Made by a program: the position numbers and the translations under genes. Below the pieces are notes generated by a model, which was given only the letters and a program-made list of their open reading frames with translations, was not told where the DNA came from and ran no database searches. Positions 21,701 to 31,295 of a DNA stretch of 64,000 bases are shown one piece after another. Location: the NCBI GenBank assembly GCA_019828565.1, contig JAHDYR010000046.1:1-64000 (forward strand), written 5' to 3'. This DNA is from Carpediemonas membranifera (Eukaryota > Fornicata). The first letter of the stretch is position 1. Every line of letters begins with the position of its first letter.

Positions 21701-22025
21701 CAACTGCACGAATTCTGTCGAGGATCTCCCGCAGTTTTGCGAGAGTCAGACGTTTGTTCTTACGGGACTTCCCGTCTCCAAGCCAAGTTCTAACGTTTGC
21801 TTCGTTCTGCAAAGCGTCAAATAGTTCCTGATTACTGTTGAAGTCGTTCACGACCTCATCAGGGACGTATTGTGCGAAATTTTTGCGGATTTCGGAGATA
21901 ACGTGGAGAAGCTCCTCCTGGATCCCTAATGTACCACCAGGCACATCAGGAGACCTTGTGAAGATGATTCTCCCACCTCCTTCTTGTGATCGTCGGTGAT
22001 CTACCGACATTCTCTGATGCTGCAT
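18722..22025 (-). pseudogene. RLE LINE ORF, copy 1 (two 1-bp homopolymer deletions)
   Basis: Same protein as copy 2 (see 47946-51222) with its native C-terminus, which ends GQDIVSE at 18722, so the intact protein would be about 1,104 residues. Relative to copy 2 a G is missing near 21310 (TGGGC against TGGGGC) and another near 20328 (AGAGG against AGAGGG); each shifts the frame. Because these are the main differences from copy 2, they may be sequencing errors, in which case this copy is intact. Confidence 0.85.
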
Positions 22026-22036
22026 CGCTCGAATTT
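22020..22036 (+). repeat. 17-bp target-site repeat, copy 2
   Basis: CTGCATCGCTCGAATTT between the 5' end of LINE copy 1 and the 3' end of LINE copy 2. It shows that the second insertion used the same target. Confidence 0.9.
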
Positions 22037-22446
22037 TATATCACTCTTTGCGGTCGTTGACTCCGACTCGGTCGTCGCTAGACTAGGCTAGCCACCTAAC
22101 TCATACTCCCAAAGGGGGGTAAAGGATTTATTCTTCTCGGGCTCCTTTGGGCCCGATGTGCCTTCGGGCATTCGAAATTCTGATGCCATAAACTGCACGT
22201 TTCCGTGCGCCCTCTCGGGCGTCTCAGCACCCCGGGTGCCAATGGGCTCGAGTGGTGCTCGCTAGACTAGGCTAGCCACCTAACTCATACTCCCAAAGGG
22301 GAACACCGTCCGCAGATCTGAGGTAAGTAGAGTAATTACAGTGGAGTATGGCGGCTCCATGCCTGCCTCAAGTGCCAGCAGCTCCTTGCTGCTTTCGGCT
22401 GGACCGGGCGTCTCCTTGACGGCCTCCGGTGCGATGGTTTATGGTG

Positions 22447-23019
22447 TTAGAATGGGAACAGGGTGTTTGCAGTTTGTCGGGTTTGACGAGGGTGGTTGCG
22501 GATAGCCTCCCCGATGTAAGGCCGGAGAGAGTTGCCGTTAGCCCAGGTTCCGAGTTGGAGTAAGGTCTCTATCGGTGTGCCTGCTAGTGCCAGTTCGGAA
22601 GCCGCTCCCTTGCGGAAGCTGTGTAGGCCAATCCTGTTGTCGTGGAAGACTGTGCGTAGCTCCTCTCGCATACGTCGCATTGTGCACGGGGTCTTACGGC
22701 TGACCTTCGATGAGGATGTGATCGCGCGCCAGATGCAGGCGTCCGGTGGAAGGTTCAAGCCTCGTACCCATCTCTGCAGGGCCAGCGCTGGGTTGAATGG
22801 GCCTAGTAGGGTGTTGGGTAGTGACTTAGTGACCTTTGCAAGCGTCTTTGTGCGACCAAGGAGCAGCTGGGCGTCCCCGTTTGTCTTGAACACGATGTCA
22901 GCGCTCGTCAGGTTGAAGATTTCAGCTCCGCGGCTCACGGTCAGGTAAGCAATCGCGGCGAATAGTGTCGCTTGGTACGTCGCGATGTCGCTGTTCCTGG
23001 ACTTGATGGCCCTGATCAT
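22447..23019 (-). CDS. DIRS element G tyrosine recombinase
   Basis: 190 residues. SRGAEIFNL gives the first catalytic Arg, HSFRKGAA the H-x2-R motif, GTWANGNSL the Trp, and RPYIGEA the likely nucleophilic Tyr. It overlaps the end of the RT ORF by about 98 nt in another frame; expression may involve frameshifting, or a small indel may have separated it from an N-terminal extension. Complete catalytic set. Confidence 0.9.
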   Translation of the reverse strand: MIRAIKSRNSDIATYQATLFAAIAYLTVSRGAEIFNLTSADIVFKTNGDAQLLLGRTKTLAKVTKSLPNTLLGPFNPALALQRWVRGLNLPPDACIWRAITSSSKVSRKTPCTMRRMREELRTVFHDNRIGLHSFRKGAASELALAGTPIETLLQLGTWANGNSLRPYIGEAIRNHPRQTRQTANTLFPF

Positions 23020-25186
23020 GTCCTCCCCTTGTGACTGGGGCTGACCCGCCTGTCATGCCGGTGGTGTTGGCGTTGTCTGCTATGCCTCTTCTGATTTGTG
23101 GACAGTAGGTGCTGGGGGTCCAGTCGGAAAAGAGTGGGGCGGCCTTCTCGATCCAGTATCCCTTTCGATCGACCGTGGCTGGTGCATTATACTCGGCCTC
23201 GTCCTCCAGGAAGGCTCGGTACTCATCGGTGTCGTCCTCGTGTGGGTCGCGGTACTCAAGGATGAATGCTGTAATCCATCCGGCTACTGAGCGCTTGGAC
23301 TCGTCTCGGCGCATGTGAGACAGTATTGGGTGCTGCAGGATTCTGGAGAACGTGTCCTGAAGGCGAGAGCTATGAAGCGGATGGTCCCGTTTGGCCTGGA
23401 GAGACGGTCTAGGAGTTGTTGGTCCTCTGATGCGAAGTCGTCTTTCGGTACTGAGAAGGGAATCTTGCATGTCGCGTGCGCCTTGAGTTGTTGGAGTTCG
23501 GGGCTCGTAATGTCTGGCACGACGAGGAAGCATGCTGAGGTCCACGAGTTCGGAGGGGATGTAGTCGGGGTCGTTAAGATCGGTAGGAGGGTCTGCCATG
23601 TCCGTCCCAAGGTCATCGGGGACGGGTGTGGCGCGGCATAAACGCGGTGTCCGCGCCAGTTCCCTGAACAGGCCGTCCGGCCAGTGTTCGATGGTAAACC
23701 CTGGGAGGCGTAGAGTGCGGTCTGGGTGTGCTGTAGCGTCCACGTCGACGGGGCCCCAAGTCTCGAGAATTGTCTCCAGCACGTGGGGTGGGGTGGACAA
23801 CCCGCGTGACAGTCGGTCTGCGGCGAGATTGAGGTGGCCTGGGGTGTGTCGAGCGTGTATGAGGAGCTTCTTGCGTTCCATCTCCTTGTAGAGTATCCTG
23901 AGTGTCTGTAGCGCCATCGGGGGGGCCTTTGAGCTGCCCTCCTTGTTGATCCAGGCGACGCACGAGCTGTTGTCTGAGAAGACCGTGAGATTGCGCTCTG
24001 AGTCCTGTGCTGGTATGATGCGTGAGCCAAAGAGGACTGCGGCGAGCTCCTTCACGTTGATAGATTGTTCCGCCAGTGCGCCCTTGAAAGAACCGTGGGA
24101 GTTCGCGGACGTGTTGGTCCACTGGGCTCCCCAGCCTGTGCCCGACGCATCTGTGGAAATAATCAGCTCTAGTTGCTGGTCCTGAGACCATAGGTTCTTC
24201 AACTCGGCGAAGGAGCGGGTTGGTCGGACGGCCAGGAGCTGCAGCCACTCCTTGAGGTCTGCTGTGTAGGGGTGGATGTCGACCCAGTTCTCCGTGGCAG
24301 AGGGGAGCGTGCGGAGCTTCAGGGTAGCCCGTCTTGCAGAGGTGGCGAAGAAGGAGAGCTTGCCTACGATCTTCGCCCAGTCTTTCGCGCGGATGCGCTT
24401 CTTGACGAGTGCTTCTGATAGGGCCTCTGCGTACCTCTTGGCCTTGTCGGCGGGGAGACGGATGGTGTTGGACGTGGTGTTCAGGAGCAGGCCAAGGAAT
24501 TCTATGCACTGGCACGGTGTTAAGATGCACTTCTCCAGCGACGGGATGAGGCCCAGTGCCTCCATCGTCTTGATGATCTTGGGTATTTCCTTGCTGAGGT
24601 GGTCTCTGCTGTCGGCTGACAGTAAGAAGTCGTCGAGGTAGACGTTGACGATTACCTTGTGGCGGAGGGCGATGACCTTTGCTACCTGGACCATAGCGGA
24701 CTGGAAGAAATAAGGCGCGGCGGTCCAACCGAAGCCTAGCGTGCGGTATTGGAACGCCCGACCGTCGGGCAGAGCGATGCCCAGGAGCGGTTTGTCCGAG
24801 TCTCTGATGGCCAGCTGTGAGTAGCCGGATCTTAGGTCTATCTTGGCCATCCAGGCCTGGCTGGAGAGTGTGTTGATGGCACGACGTATGCCGAACAGAC
24901 GGAAGGAGCGGCGTTCGCGTGTGACCGTGTTCAGCCGCCTCAGGTCGTGGATCACTCTTATGTCTTCCCCCTTGGGGACAGCAAACAGCGGGGCGCTGTG
25001 CTTGAGCTGACTGAGGGGCGTCGGCTCGATGATTCCTTGTTGTGTCATTGATTCGAGCTTCGGAAGTATCCTCGGGTCGATGGTCCTCTGTGGGGCTGCC
25101 GGTGGTGGAGGCGCTGTGATCTCGACGGGTATTCCGTCTCGTACCCGCGCTACTACTGCTGGAGCTACCCTGAATTGTTCCCACAC
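22922..25186 (-). CDS. DIRS element G RT-RNase H polyprotein
   Basis: 754 residues, uninterrupted. Leader with VRDGIPVEI; RT motifs VIHDLRRLN, KIDLRSGYSQ, LGFGWTAAPYFFQ and NVYLDDFLL; thumb LEKCILTP; RNase H with ISTDASGTGWGAQ, INVKELAAV, VFSDNSSCVAW and PGHLNLAADRLSRG; then GPVDVDATAHPDRT, the conserved DIRS domain after RNase H often described as Dam-like. The C-terminal 200 residues probably connect to the recombinase. It copies element RNA to DNA in DIRS replication. Confidence 0.92.
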   Translation of the reverse strand: MWEQFRVAPAVVARVRDGIPVEITAPPPPAAPQRTIDPRILPKLESMTQQGIIEPTPLSQLKHSAPLFAVPKGEDIRVIHDLRRLNTVTRERRSFRLFGIRRAINTLSSQAWMAKIDLRSGYSQLAIRDSDKPLLGIALPDGRAFQYRTLGFGWTAAPYFFQSAMVQVAKVIALRHKVIVNVYLDDFLLSADSRDHLSKEIPKIIKTMEALGLIPSLEKCILTPCQCIEFLGLLLNTTSNTIRLPADKAKRYAEALSEALVKKRIRAKDWAKIVGKLSFFATSARRATLKLRTLPSATENWVDIHPYTADLKEWLQLLAVRPTRSFAELKNLWSQDQQLELIISTDASGTGWGAQWTNTSANSHGSFKGALAEQSINVKELAAVLFGSRIIPAQDSERNLTVFSDNSSCVAWINKEGSSKAPPMALQTLRILYKEMERKKLLIHARHTPGHLNLAADRLSRGLSTPPHVLETILETWGPVDVDATAHPDRTLRLPGFTIEHWPDGLFRELARTPRLCRATPVPDDLGTDMADPPTDLNDPDYIPSELVDLSMLPRRARHYEPRTPTTQGARDMQDSLLSTERRLRIRGPTTPRPSLQAKRDHPLHSSRLQDTFSRILQHPILSHMRRDESKRSVAGWITAFILEYRDPHEDDTDEYRAFLEDEAEYNAPATVDRKGYWIEKAAPLFSDWTPSTYCPQIRRGIADNANTTGMTGGSAPVTRGGHDQGHQVQEQRHRDVPSDTIRRDCLPDREPRS

Positions 25187-25215
25187 CCGCCATCGCGAAC
25201 GGGTTGATGGGAATA

Positions 25216-25797
25216 TTAGGAGCGGGCCCGGCGGCCGACGCTGCTGGAGCCCTGCTCCTGAAAATTCCGACGCTTACGCTTGCCCTTAGTCTTGGCCTTA
25301 GCGAGGATCGTCTCGATCTCCATCTCAGACTTCGGGGGCGTGGCTCGCAGGGCTGCAGTGGCGTAGTCACAGACGTTGTCGTCGTAGTCGTCCTTGAGGA
25401 GAAGGACCTTGAACCGGCTCAGGAGACGGAGCAGTAGATCGTTCACGTCGAGTGAGTGCGGGTCCGCGGTCGTCAGGAGACGCATGATCTCGCGTAGGAA
25501 CTTGGCTTCGTCGCGGGGCCCGTACCTCTTGGGGAGCTCCAAATCGAACAAGAAGGACGGAAAGCCTTGGAAGGTTCCCTGGGTTGCTTGCTCATCGGTT
25601 TCTAGCTCGTACTCTTCTTGTTCTACCTCCCTCTGGATGGATCTTTCCTCGATGTTCTCCATCTTCGTTTTCATGAACTCCAATATGGCAGTTACGTTGT
25701 TGGTAAACTTTCGGAACTCTTCCTGGGATACAGGAGGTTCTGCGGACGTGCCCGATGTGCCTTCGGGCATTCGAAATTCTGATGCCATAAACTGCAC
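25216..25797 (-). CDS. DIRS element G gag, start codon lying in host LINE DNA
   Basis: Gag-like protein of up to 193 residues with an acidic Glu-rich middle (VEQEEYELETDEQ), a conserved FLREIMRLL segment shared with the gag of element H, and a basic C-terminus (KAKTKGKRKRR). The frame stays open rightward into the LINE 3' UTR: the first ATGs (25797 and nearby) belong to the LINE, immediately beside its GTGCAGTTTATGG motif. The DIRS-derived part begins at 25750. Initiation may therefore be borrowed from the host, or begin at an internal Met. Confidence 0.7.
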   Translation of the reverse strand: MQFMASEFRMPEGTSGTSAEPPVSQEEFRKFTNNVTAILEFMKTKMENIEERSIQREVEQEEYELETDEQATQGTFQGFPSFLFDLELPKRYGPRDEAKFLREIMRLLTTADPHSLDVNDLLLRLLSRFKVLLLKDDYDDNVCDYATAALRATPPKSEMEIETILAKAKTKGKRKRRNFQEQGSSSVGRRARS

Positions 25798-26118
25798 GTT
25801 TCCGTGCGCCCTCTCGGGCGTCTCAGCACCCCGGGTGCCAATGGGCTCGAGTGGTGCTCGATGGCGCTCTCGCGGCTTACTGCGTTAAACGGCGTAAAGG
25901 AACACGGTTTGCGTTCACTTTCAGCAGCAGCGCGCATCTGAGCACCAAGGCTCGATTTTGCGCAATTTCACGCATCCACTCGCACAAAACGTACCAAAAC
26001 TCCTTGAAAGGAGCTACTTCTCCGCAAAAGACAACGAAAGTAACCAAAGTGAGATCAAAACAGCGAAATGTTGTGGTATTCCCGTTCTTACTCACTCACA
26101 ATGTCCTGCCCAGCAGCA

Positions 26119-26181
26119 CATGCTGTTTTTTCTGGTACTTTAACCGGGACTTAAAGTCCCGGAATAAGTCCCGGAATACAT
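26119..26181 (+). repeat. Left TIR of element E
   Basis: Begins CATGCTGTTTTTTCTGG and contains the hairpin GGGACTT-A-AAGTCCC (26147-26161) plus a second AAGTCCCGGAAT. Matches the inverse complement of 47882-47945 at most positions with one gap. Confidence 0.93.
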
Positions 26182-26896
26182 GAAAAAAGGACGATTGCAA
26201 GAAAAAATGAACGCGCTCAAACAATTAAACTACAGCGTATTACGCCTTGCACTTGCACAAGGCATCGTTTAGACATCCGTACAACATGCTGAAGACCTTC
26301 ACTCGCGAAGTCAGTGGCATCGCACAAACTCTCGTCGAAAAACTGTCTCATGGTTCATCTAGGGTCGGGATAGACTGCCGTGCCTCCCCCACTGGTCCAG
26401 TATGCCGAGATAAAATTTCCTGGGTGCGTAAAGATGCGACTTTTGGGAATTGCTCCCAAAGAAGTTTGCTTTTGCTCGCCAACAAAGAAGGCCGAAAGCA
26501 AGTGAGAACATCTGTGTCACATAACAACCTTTGTTCTGCATCAAATAGCAGCAAGATTGCATACGGCATCGAGTATTCTCGAGAAAACACTCAAAACTTT
26601 GCCTGGCAAACGAAAAACGATCCTAAAAGCTAATTTACCTCCAATGTCTCCAAAAAGTGAGCCGCATGATGTGTATTTCTATGATCTTTGTCTTTCACCT
26701 TCAGTTCTTCTTCAAATCATCCATACGCGGCATATCAAGCATTCTCGTCGTTTGGTCAATTCTGGCAAATCAACAAAAGGTATCCATCGGCTCAGAAGAG
26801 GCTGTGGTGGTAGCCTCGGTCCCGCTTACACCCCCGTGCGTGCCTTGTGATGAAGAAAACTTGTGATATGGCCGGAATGCACTTTATGACAAACGA
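26182..26896. other. Left subterminal region of E, no convincing gene
   Basis: An open plus frame of 128 codons (26247-26633) is present but has no recognisable domain. At 26878-26888 lies TGCACTTTATG, a match to the recurrent start-associated motif, immediately before the small ORF that follows. Confidence 0.4.
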
Positions 26897-27058
26897 ATGA
26901 AGCGGGCCGAGTTTATCGCCGAAATCAAGCAAATGCGCGTTAAGCTGAGTCACTTGACTGAAATTGATGACTATTACGCCATTGCCGACGACGTTACTAA
27001 GAATTACCTGACAGTTGCCTCAAATTTCTTACTGAAAGCTGTTCTTCGCTCGCAATAG
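26897..27058 (+). CDS. Small ORF of 53 residues in E
   Basis: ATG at 26897, stop at 27056-27058. The peptide (starting MKRAEFIAEIKQ) is predicted to be mostly helical and hydrophilic. Support: it starts 9 bp after the TGCACTTTATG motif found near other E-family gene starts, and it resembles in length and position the small ORF at 62040-62270 in E2, which also follows the motif. Function unknown; could be chance. Confidence 0.4.
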   Translation: MKRAEFIAEIKQMRVKLSHLTEIDDYYAIADDVTKNYLTVASNFLLKAVLRSQ

Positions 27059-27136
27059 ACGTAATTGACTGTAGATTGGTGAAGATAGTGTAAACATAAA
27101 GAACCCTTTATATACATACTCCGATTATCCATCTAT

Positions 27137-29701
27137 CTATCTTCTCGGGCGAAGATTGTGCCCAGTCCTCCTCATCAGCTCCTCCGCTCGCTGCTCACTG
27201 TTGCACAGATTGCAGATGCAGAGAGTCTCATCCAGACCACTGTCCGCCGTCCTTACACAAATCGTCTTGGCTGTCTCGTCAACAGTGATGAGTTCCCGGA
27301 TCTCCTCCGGCTCCTCACAGATACCCTTGACCCATCCACTAAACAGCGCATTCAGCGACTGTTGGCTCGCCTCCCTATCCCAGTTGGGTACCTTAGTTAA
27401 TAGACGATTTCTCCAGGCGGCACACCGGTCGGCATCAAATAGACACGAGCAGAATGTGACAGACTTACACTGCCTTGCAATCGGCAACACCATACCATGC
27501 TTTCTCGATGAGCCACGGCGGGTGTAGTGAGCAAGGACACGACCGACCATTGTCTTCTGAGCCAGGAAGCCGAGAACCCAAGATCGATGCTTGTCCACTC
27601 GCAACTGGGCATTGATGAGGAAATCACGTTCGAAGTACTCCTCAAGCAAATAGAACATCGGAAGCCGCAGTTTCGAGTGAACCTTGGGCAGAACTGACAC
27701 CACTGCATTCAGATATAGCGAGCCGGTAAACTTGGGAGAGTAAGTCAGTCTGAGACCATCATTGAGCGTCGTAGCAACCGAGGAGCGACTCGATGGAAGG
27801 TCATAGAACAACGTCAAGACATGGAACATGATGAACGTAGAAAAGGACGCCGCGTGATGGAAAGCGATTGTCTGGTGTGTCACGTGGTCAGAGGAGTAAT
27901 ACAACGCCTGTAACTTGGCTGTAAGGAGTATGAAGGGCTGGAGTGACTGGTCAAACTCCTCAAGGTGCTCGTTGACTAGTGTCGCGAGCTTTCGTCTGTT
28001 CCAGCTCTGCTCGTTGCAGCCAGTTGTCCGCGTGAACAGCTTTTCAATCTGCTCAAGTGTGTGCACGTTCTGACCAGCGTGTTGAACCTTGACAAGGCCA
28101 AGCAGCGTCCAGAAGTCCTTCATAAGATAGTGACTCACATGCATGACAGGTGGAATGAACGTGACATCAGCGTACTTTGTGAGCACGTGAAGTGGGCCAT
28201 CTATCTCGTTGGCATAGGTCAGACAGCAGACATCTCGGTGACCATCGCGGGACCCAAACCGTGTCATGTCTTTCACGCCACCAGCGTCACGAAGACGGAT
28301 GCTATCTGCGATTGTCCAGCGATCGCAACGATTGGCAAACGGGTCGCTTGCGACCTTTCCCATGTGTAGGGAGGAGAATGGAGAGCGGTAGTATCGTCCC
28401 CGCTTGACGCCACTAACAATCTGCAACGCTTTGTGATCGCCGCAGATCCCGAGCAGGCTGATGACAACACGACTGCGTGGGAGCAACGAACTGTCACCAC
28501 ATGCGAAGGGGATACCAATGAGCTTGTTCATTAGCCGCTGTACATCATCAAAGAACGAAGGAATGAGCTTCTCTGTGCCCTGAAATGTAAGAAGCGTCAT
28601 GGGTGGGGTAATCTTCTGTGGTAGGGCTGCTCCCTCGCGATCAATTATGCGATATTTGACCGCCGTACAGTCGGCCCGATATCCATCAAACCATAGGAGC
28701 ATCTCAAGACCATAAGCCTCCTGTCGGCTCTCCGGGTTAATAGTGACGGATTGAACGAACTTGCTTGACTTGATATCGCGCTGAACTCGGTCGGGGAACT
28801 TCAGCATGAACTTAATCTGGGCGACAGGGTCATAGGACAGAGCGCTGATCACCATCCGGTGAGATTTATTTGTTCCACGCGGAATGATGCCCATGTTCCG
28901 GCATAATCTCTGAATCTCCGGCAGCTTGGATGGATCATCATGCGAAATGTATAGCCGTGACTCCCCCGATATCTTCTCGAAGTGGTGAGCGAAGAGGCAG
29001 TCGTGTTCATCGAGAGTCTCTTGCAGGTCGGTGTGGGTGGTTGGGTCATATAGGACGTAAAAAGCCTCCGCGACTTCCACGCTACGCGTGAAACCGGCTC
29101 CTGCTTGACATTGAAGCTCTTGGTTAGACACCCCATCACGCCCAGAGACATCGGGCTGCTCAGGAGTGAACGCGTTGACGTCCTCGATCAGTGTTGGGTC
29201 TGATATAACAGATCGTATGGCTGGGATGGACAGCAGGTCATACCCAAGATTCTGGAGACTGTCTACCACCGGTGGAGTGTGAATTCCAAGGCGAACTCCC
29301 ATGTCGGAGGCCATTGAAACAAATGCATGGCGGAGTCGGTCGTAGCGATTCTTCCCTAACTCGACGGCACAGATAATTGCCATGGCCGTGTATAGGCTCT
29401 TCGTCTTCGCCTCGTTGTCGACTCGCGTAACAGTCACATGAGCAGTGCTGTGATTCCTCATCAATGCGCTCCAATCAGCATTAACGACTGCACTACGTAA
29501 CGTAGCATCACTATGTGTCACCCTCAGTGGACATGACGTCAGGAAATCTCGGAGAATGCGCAAGCACTGCTCCTTGCTGTCTAAACGAAACGATTTGTCG
29601 CGGTTTCGGAGCAGAAACTCGTCTAAGACAGCGGTGATGATAGATCCAAGAGAACTGTCCGCCCCATAGGTGATGACGACTTCCCAGTTCTCGAAACGCA
29701 T
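27137..29701 (-). CDS. Putative transposase of element E (divergent TNP2/CMC-like)
   Basis: 854 residues, the largest gene in E and uninterrupted. Features that suggest a TNP2-type DDE transposase: LLWFDGY with Asp at about 339 (usual first Asp, DG), GICGDHKAL with Asp at about 422 (usual second Asp, followed by a G-rich CxxC-like zone that here lacks Cys), PPVMHVSHYLMKDFW at about 517-531 (family P-x-MH motif), and LLEEYFER near 685-692 as the candidate acidic third residue. The C-terminus has CICNLC (828-833). It is transcribed toward the left TIR. Family assignment is from motif order only and could be wrong; no other mobilising enzyme is obvious in E apart from a weak recombinase-like candidate at 34263. 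Confidence 0.5.
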   Translation of the reverse strand: MRFENWEVVITYGADSSLGSIITAVLDEFLLRNRDKSFRLDSKEQCLRILRDFLTSCPLRVTHSDATLRSAVVNADWSALMRNHSTAHVTVTRVDNEAKTKSLYTAMAIICAVELGKNRYDRLRHAFVSMASDMGVRLGIHTPPVVDSLQNLGYDLLSIPAIRSVISDPTLIEDVNAFTPEQPDVSGRDGVSNQELQCQAGAGFTRSVEVAEAFYVLYDPTTHTDLQETLDEHDCLFAHHFEKISGESRLYISHDDPSKLPEIQRLCRNMGIIPRGTNKSHRMVISALSYDPVAQIKFMLKFPDRVQRDIKSSKFVQSVTINPESRQEAYGLEMLLWFDGYRADCTAVKYRIIDREGAALPQKITPPMTLLTFQGTEKLIPSFFDDVQRLMNKLIGIPFACGDSSLLPRSRVVISLLGICGDHKALQIVSGVKRGRYYRSPFSSLHMGKVASDPFANRCDRWTIADSIRLRDAGGVKDMTRFGSRDGHRDVCCLTYANEIDGPLHVLTKYADVTFIPPVMHVSHYLMKDFWTLLGLVKVQHAGQNVHTLEQIEKLFTRTTGCNEQSWNRRKLATLVNEHLEEFDQSLQPFILLTAKLQALYYSSDHVTHQTIAFHHAASFSTFIMFHVLTLFYDLPSSRSSVATTLNDGLRLTYSPKFTGSLYLNAVVSVLPKVHSKLRLPMFYLLEEYFERDFLINAQLRVDKHRSWVLGFLAQKTMVGRVLAHYTRRGSSRKHGMVLPIARQCKSVTFCSCLFDADRCAAWRNRLLTKVPNWDREASQQSLNALFSGWVKGICEEPEEIRELITVDETAKTICVRTADSGLDETLCICNLCNSEQRAEELMRRTGHNLRPRR

Positions 29702-29837
29702 TGCTTCAATAGCAATAGGACAAATTTACAAAGTAAATACACAAATGTGCTGATGTAGGGCATGGTGGCGGATCTGGCGCTGGTGGCGGACGTGGAGACA
29801 CTGGGGGTGCTCCACAACCACGTCCACTGCAAGGGTG

Positions 29838-30435
29838 ACTCATGTAGAGTCGCCCGAAAAGCAGAAGCATGCGGACAACACAATAGAGGATGATTCAGAG
29901 ATCGAGACAAGTGGTAAGAGGGTGAGGACTGAGTAAATGGATTGCAAATGAGTCTTTTTAATGTCTCACCACCTGTTTGGGCCTCAGCGCTGTCGTTCAG
30001 GCCAATCCACGTTTGTGGATCCGTGCATTTTATGGCTTATCGACCGGACATCTCCTGAACTGAGCGCCAGGGGGCGGAGGTGGCGTTGGCGTGGGGCGTG
30101 GAGGCGCTGGGGGCGGGGGTGGCGTTGATATTGGGCAATTACATAAAGTGCACGGTGCTTGGAATTTCATTCCAACCTCAAAATGGCGGGAAAGCATTAT
30201 TGGAAGGAACTAGTGGCAGCTATGCGGTTCTTTATACTGCAAAAGCAACCAGCTGTCGTCAAAAGCGCGCCATCTACCATCAATAACCAACATCTGCGTT
30301 GCACTCCACTGTTCTCGGTCGTTAATGCACAAAATCACTAAACAACATCAAAAGGACTGTTCATACGTTATTAAACATTGCTTGCTACTTCTGTTTCATC
30401 TTATTGTCGTTTACAGCTGTGTTGTCCTCAACAAA
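29838..30435 (+). repeat. Repeat R copy A, with a captured tail of the split gene
   Basis: Inverted relative to copies B-D. Its first 100 bp reproduce the 3' end of the gene at 37516-38266 (last roughly 25 codons and stop) followed by R itself. It therefore arose by duplication of the gene tail plus the adjacent R, not by insertion of R alone. Contains the ATCCAC-GTTT-GTGGAT hairpin and the GTGCATTTTATGG motif (30023-30035). Confidence 0.85.
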
Positions 30436-30534
30436 TGCCAAGACGGAGGCAACGCTGTCCGGGCCATCTGTGTCCATGACACTCACGCCTGTTCTCATTT
30501 CACAGATGAAAGACAGCCGAACACATCAAACCAT

Positions 30535-31254
30535 TTACTTCCTCCCCTTCCTTGTCTTCGGCACACTCTCTTCACCAGTGCCATCTGACAGAAGCTCCGC
30601 CACGAGATACACCGTGGCATGATTACCCGTAATGACAATGACCTTCTCGTGGCCCGTCTCCCTGATGGCATCACTGAGTTGAGTCAGACTTCTGAAATCC
30701 TGAGGGTAGACCCTTCCGTTGTCGTAAACAGTCGCTGAGTTGACTATGCGACCATCTTCCTCTTCTCTGCGCTGCAGGACCATGACCTTCTCCTTCTCGA
30801 GATGCGTCCAAGCCGAGATAGCAGTGCCTGTCAGCCAGCCCTGGCCGTTGAACAGCTCGGAAGGGTCCCACCATGTGCCCCTGACCTGGCCCTCGGCCTT
30901 TTTGGCCATGGATTCCTCGGCGTGTTCTCTCAGATGATTTTTTTGAAATGTTTGATTCGATTCTTACCCAGTACTTGGCCGTGCTTAATGTCGTTGAGCG
31001 AATGAGCGATGCAGGCTCCGTCACGGTGAATCTCCTTGGCAGGGCAGGTCAGGATCCTGTCGATCGCGGTTTGTACGTCGAAGACCAGCTCAGGCTCATG
31101 CTCGTTGTCACTGATCGACACGACTGACATATTGTCGTCATCTTCCGGCCCACGCACCACCGTGTCAGGCTCCTCCTCGTCTGCCTACTTACCCTTCTTC
31201 TCCTCTGTCTCCACCTCCTTGTCCTCCTTCTTCTCCGTCTCAGCCTTCTCCTAA
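30535..31254 (-). pseudogene. OTU-type protease pseudogene
   Basis: Tandem neighbour of the intact OTU gene. The first part reads an acidic linker, then HRDGACIAHSL, the OTU Asp/Cys box; after a frame change the second part ends with ITGNHATVYLV, the catalytic His region (compare PAHATLYQ in the intact gene). Lesions: an in-frame TAG near 31187 and a 1-bp deletion in the T7 run at 30938-30944 (plus strand). Restoring one base joins the two parts. Ubiquitin-chain cleavage is the known OTU activity. Confidence 0.72.
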
Positions 31255-31295
31255 ACGTACACAGTCGAACGCACTACAAAGGCATATCCAAATCT

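Larger units (their letters stand above)
18265..22031 (-). mobile_element. RLE-type LINE, copy 1, inserted at tRNA-Arg 3' end
   Basis: A minus-strand LINE whose 3' end abuts the tRNA gene and whose 5' end is at the second 17-bp repeat. A 3' UTR of about 455 bp (18265-18721) is followed by one long ORF. In the coding part it differs from copy 2 by only a handful of substitutions and two 1-bp homopolymer contractions, so both copies are very young. Confidence 0.93.
22302..25750 (-). mobile_element. DIRS element G, nearly complete, inside LINE 3' UTR
   Basis: A minus-strand DIRS retrotransposon with gag, RT-RNase H polyprotein and tyrosine recombinase, exactly delimited by the LINE sequence it interrupts. 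Its ends share the inverted CGTCCGCAGA (about 22307-22316 and 25736-25747). There is no target duplication, as expected for recombinase-mediated integration, and 34 bp of host is missing. The right junction falls upstream of gag, so the gag ORF is open into the LINE sequence. Confidence 0.9.

Noticed and set aside
22922-25370. Long overlapping open frames inside the DIRS polyproteins (for example 23613-25370 and 52134-54251 as single proteins)
   Set aside because: They are GC-rich shadow frames of RT-RNase H; motifs show which frame is coding. Only short stretches of 52134-54251 carry real motifs, after frameshifts.
22024-26118. A 500-bp target duplication made by the LINE
   Set aside because: The repeated segment is the LINE 3' UTR of a second tandem copy; the true duplication is the 17-bp tRNA-derived repeat.
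26247-26633. 128-codon plus frame near the left end of E as a gene
   Set aside because: No domain, no start motif, and the real-looking small ORF with the motif lies downstream.
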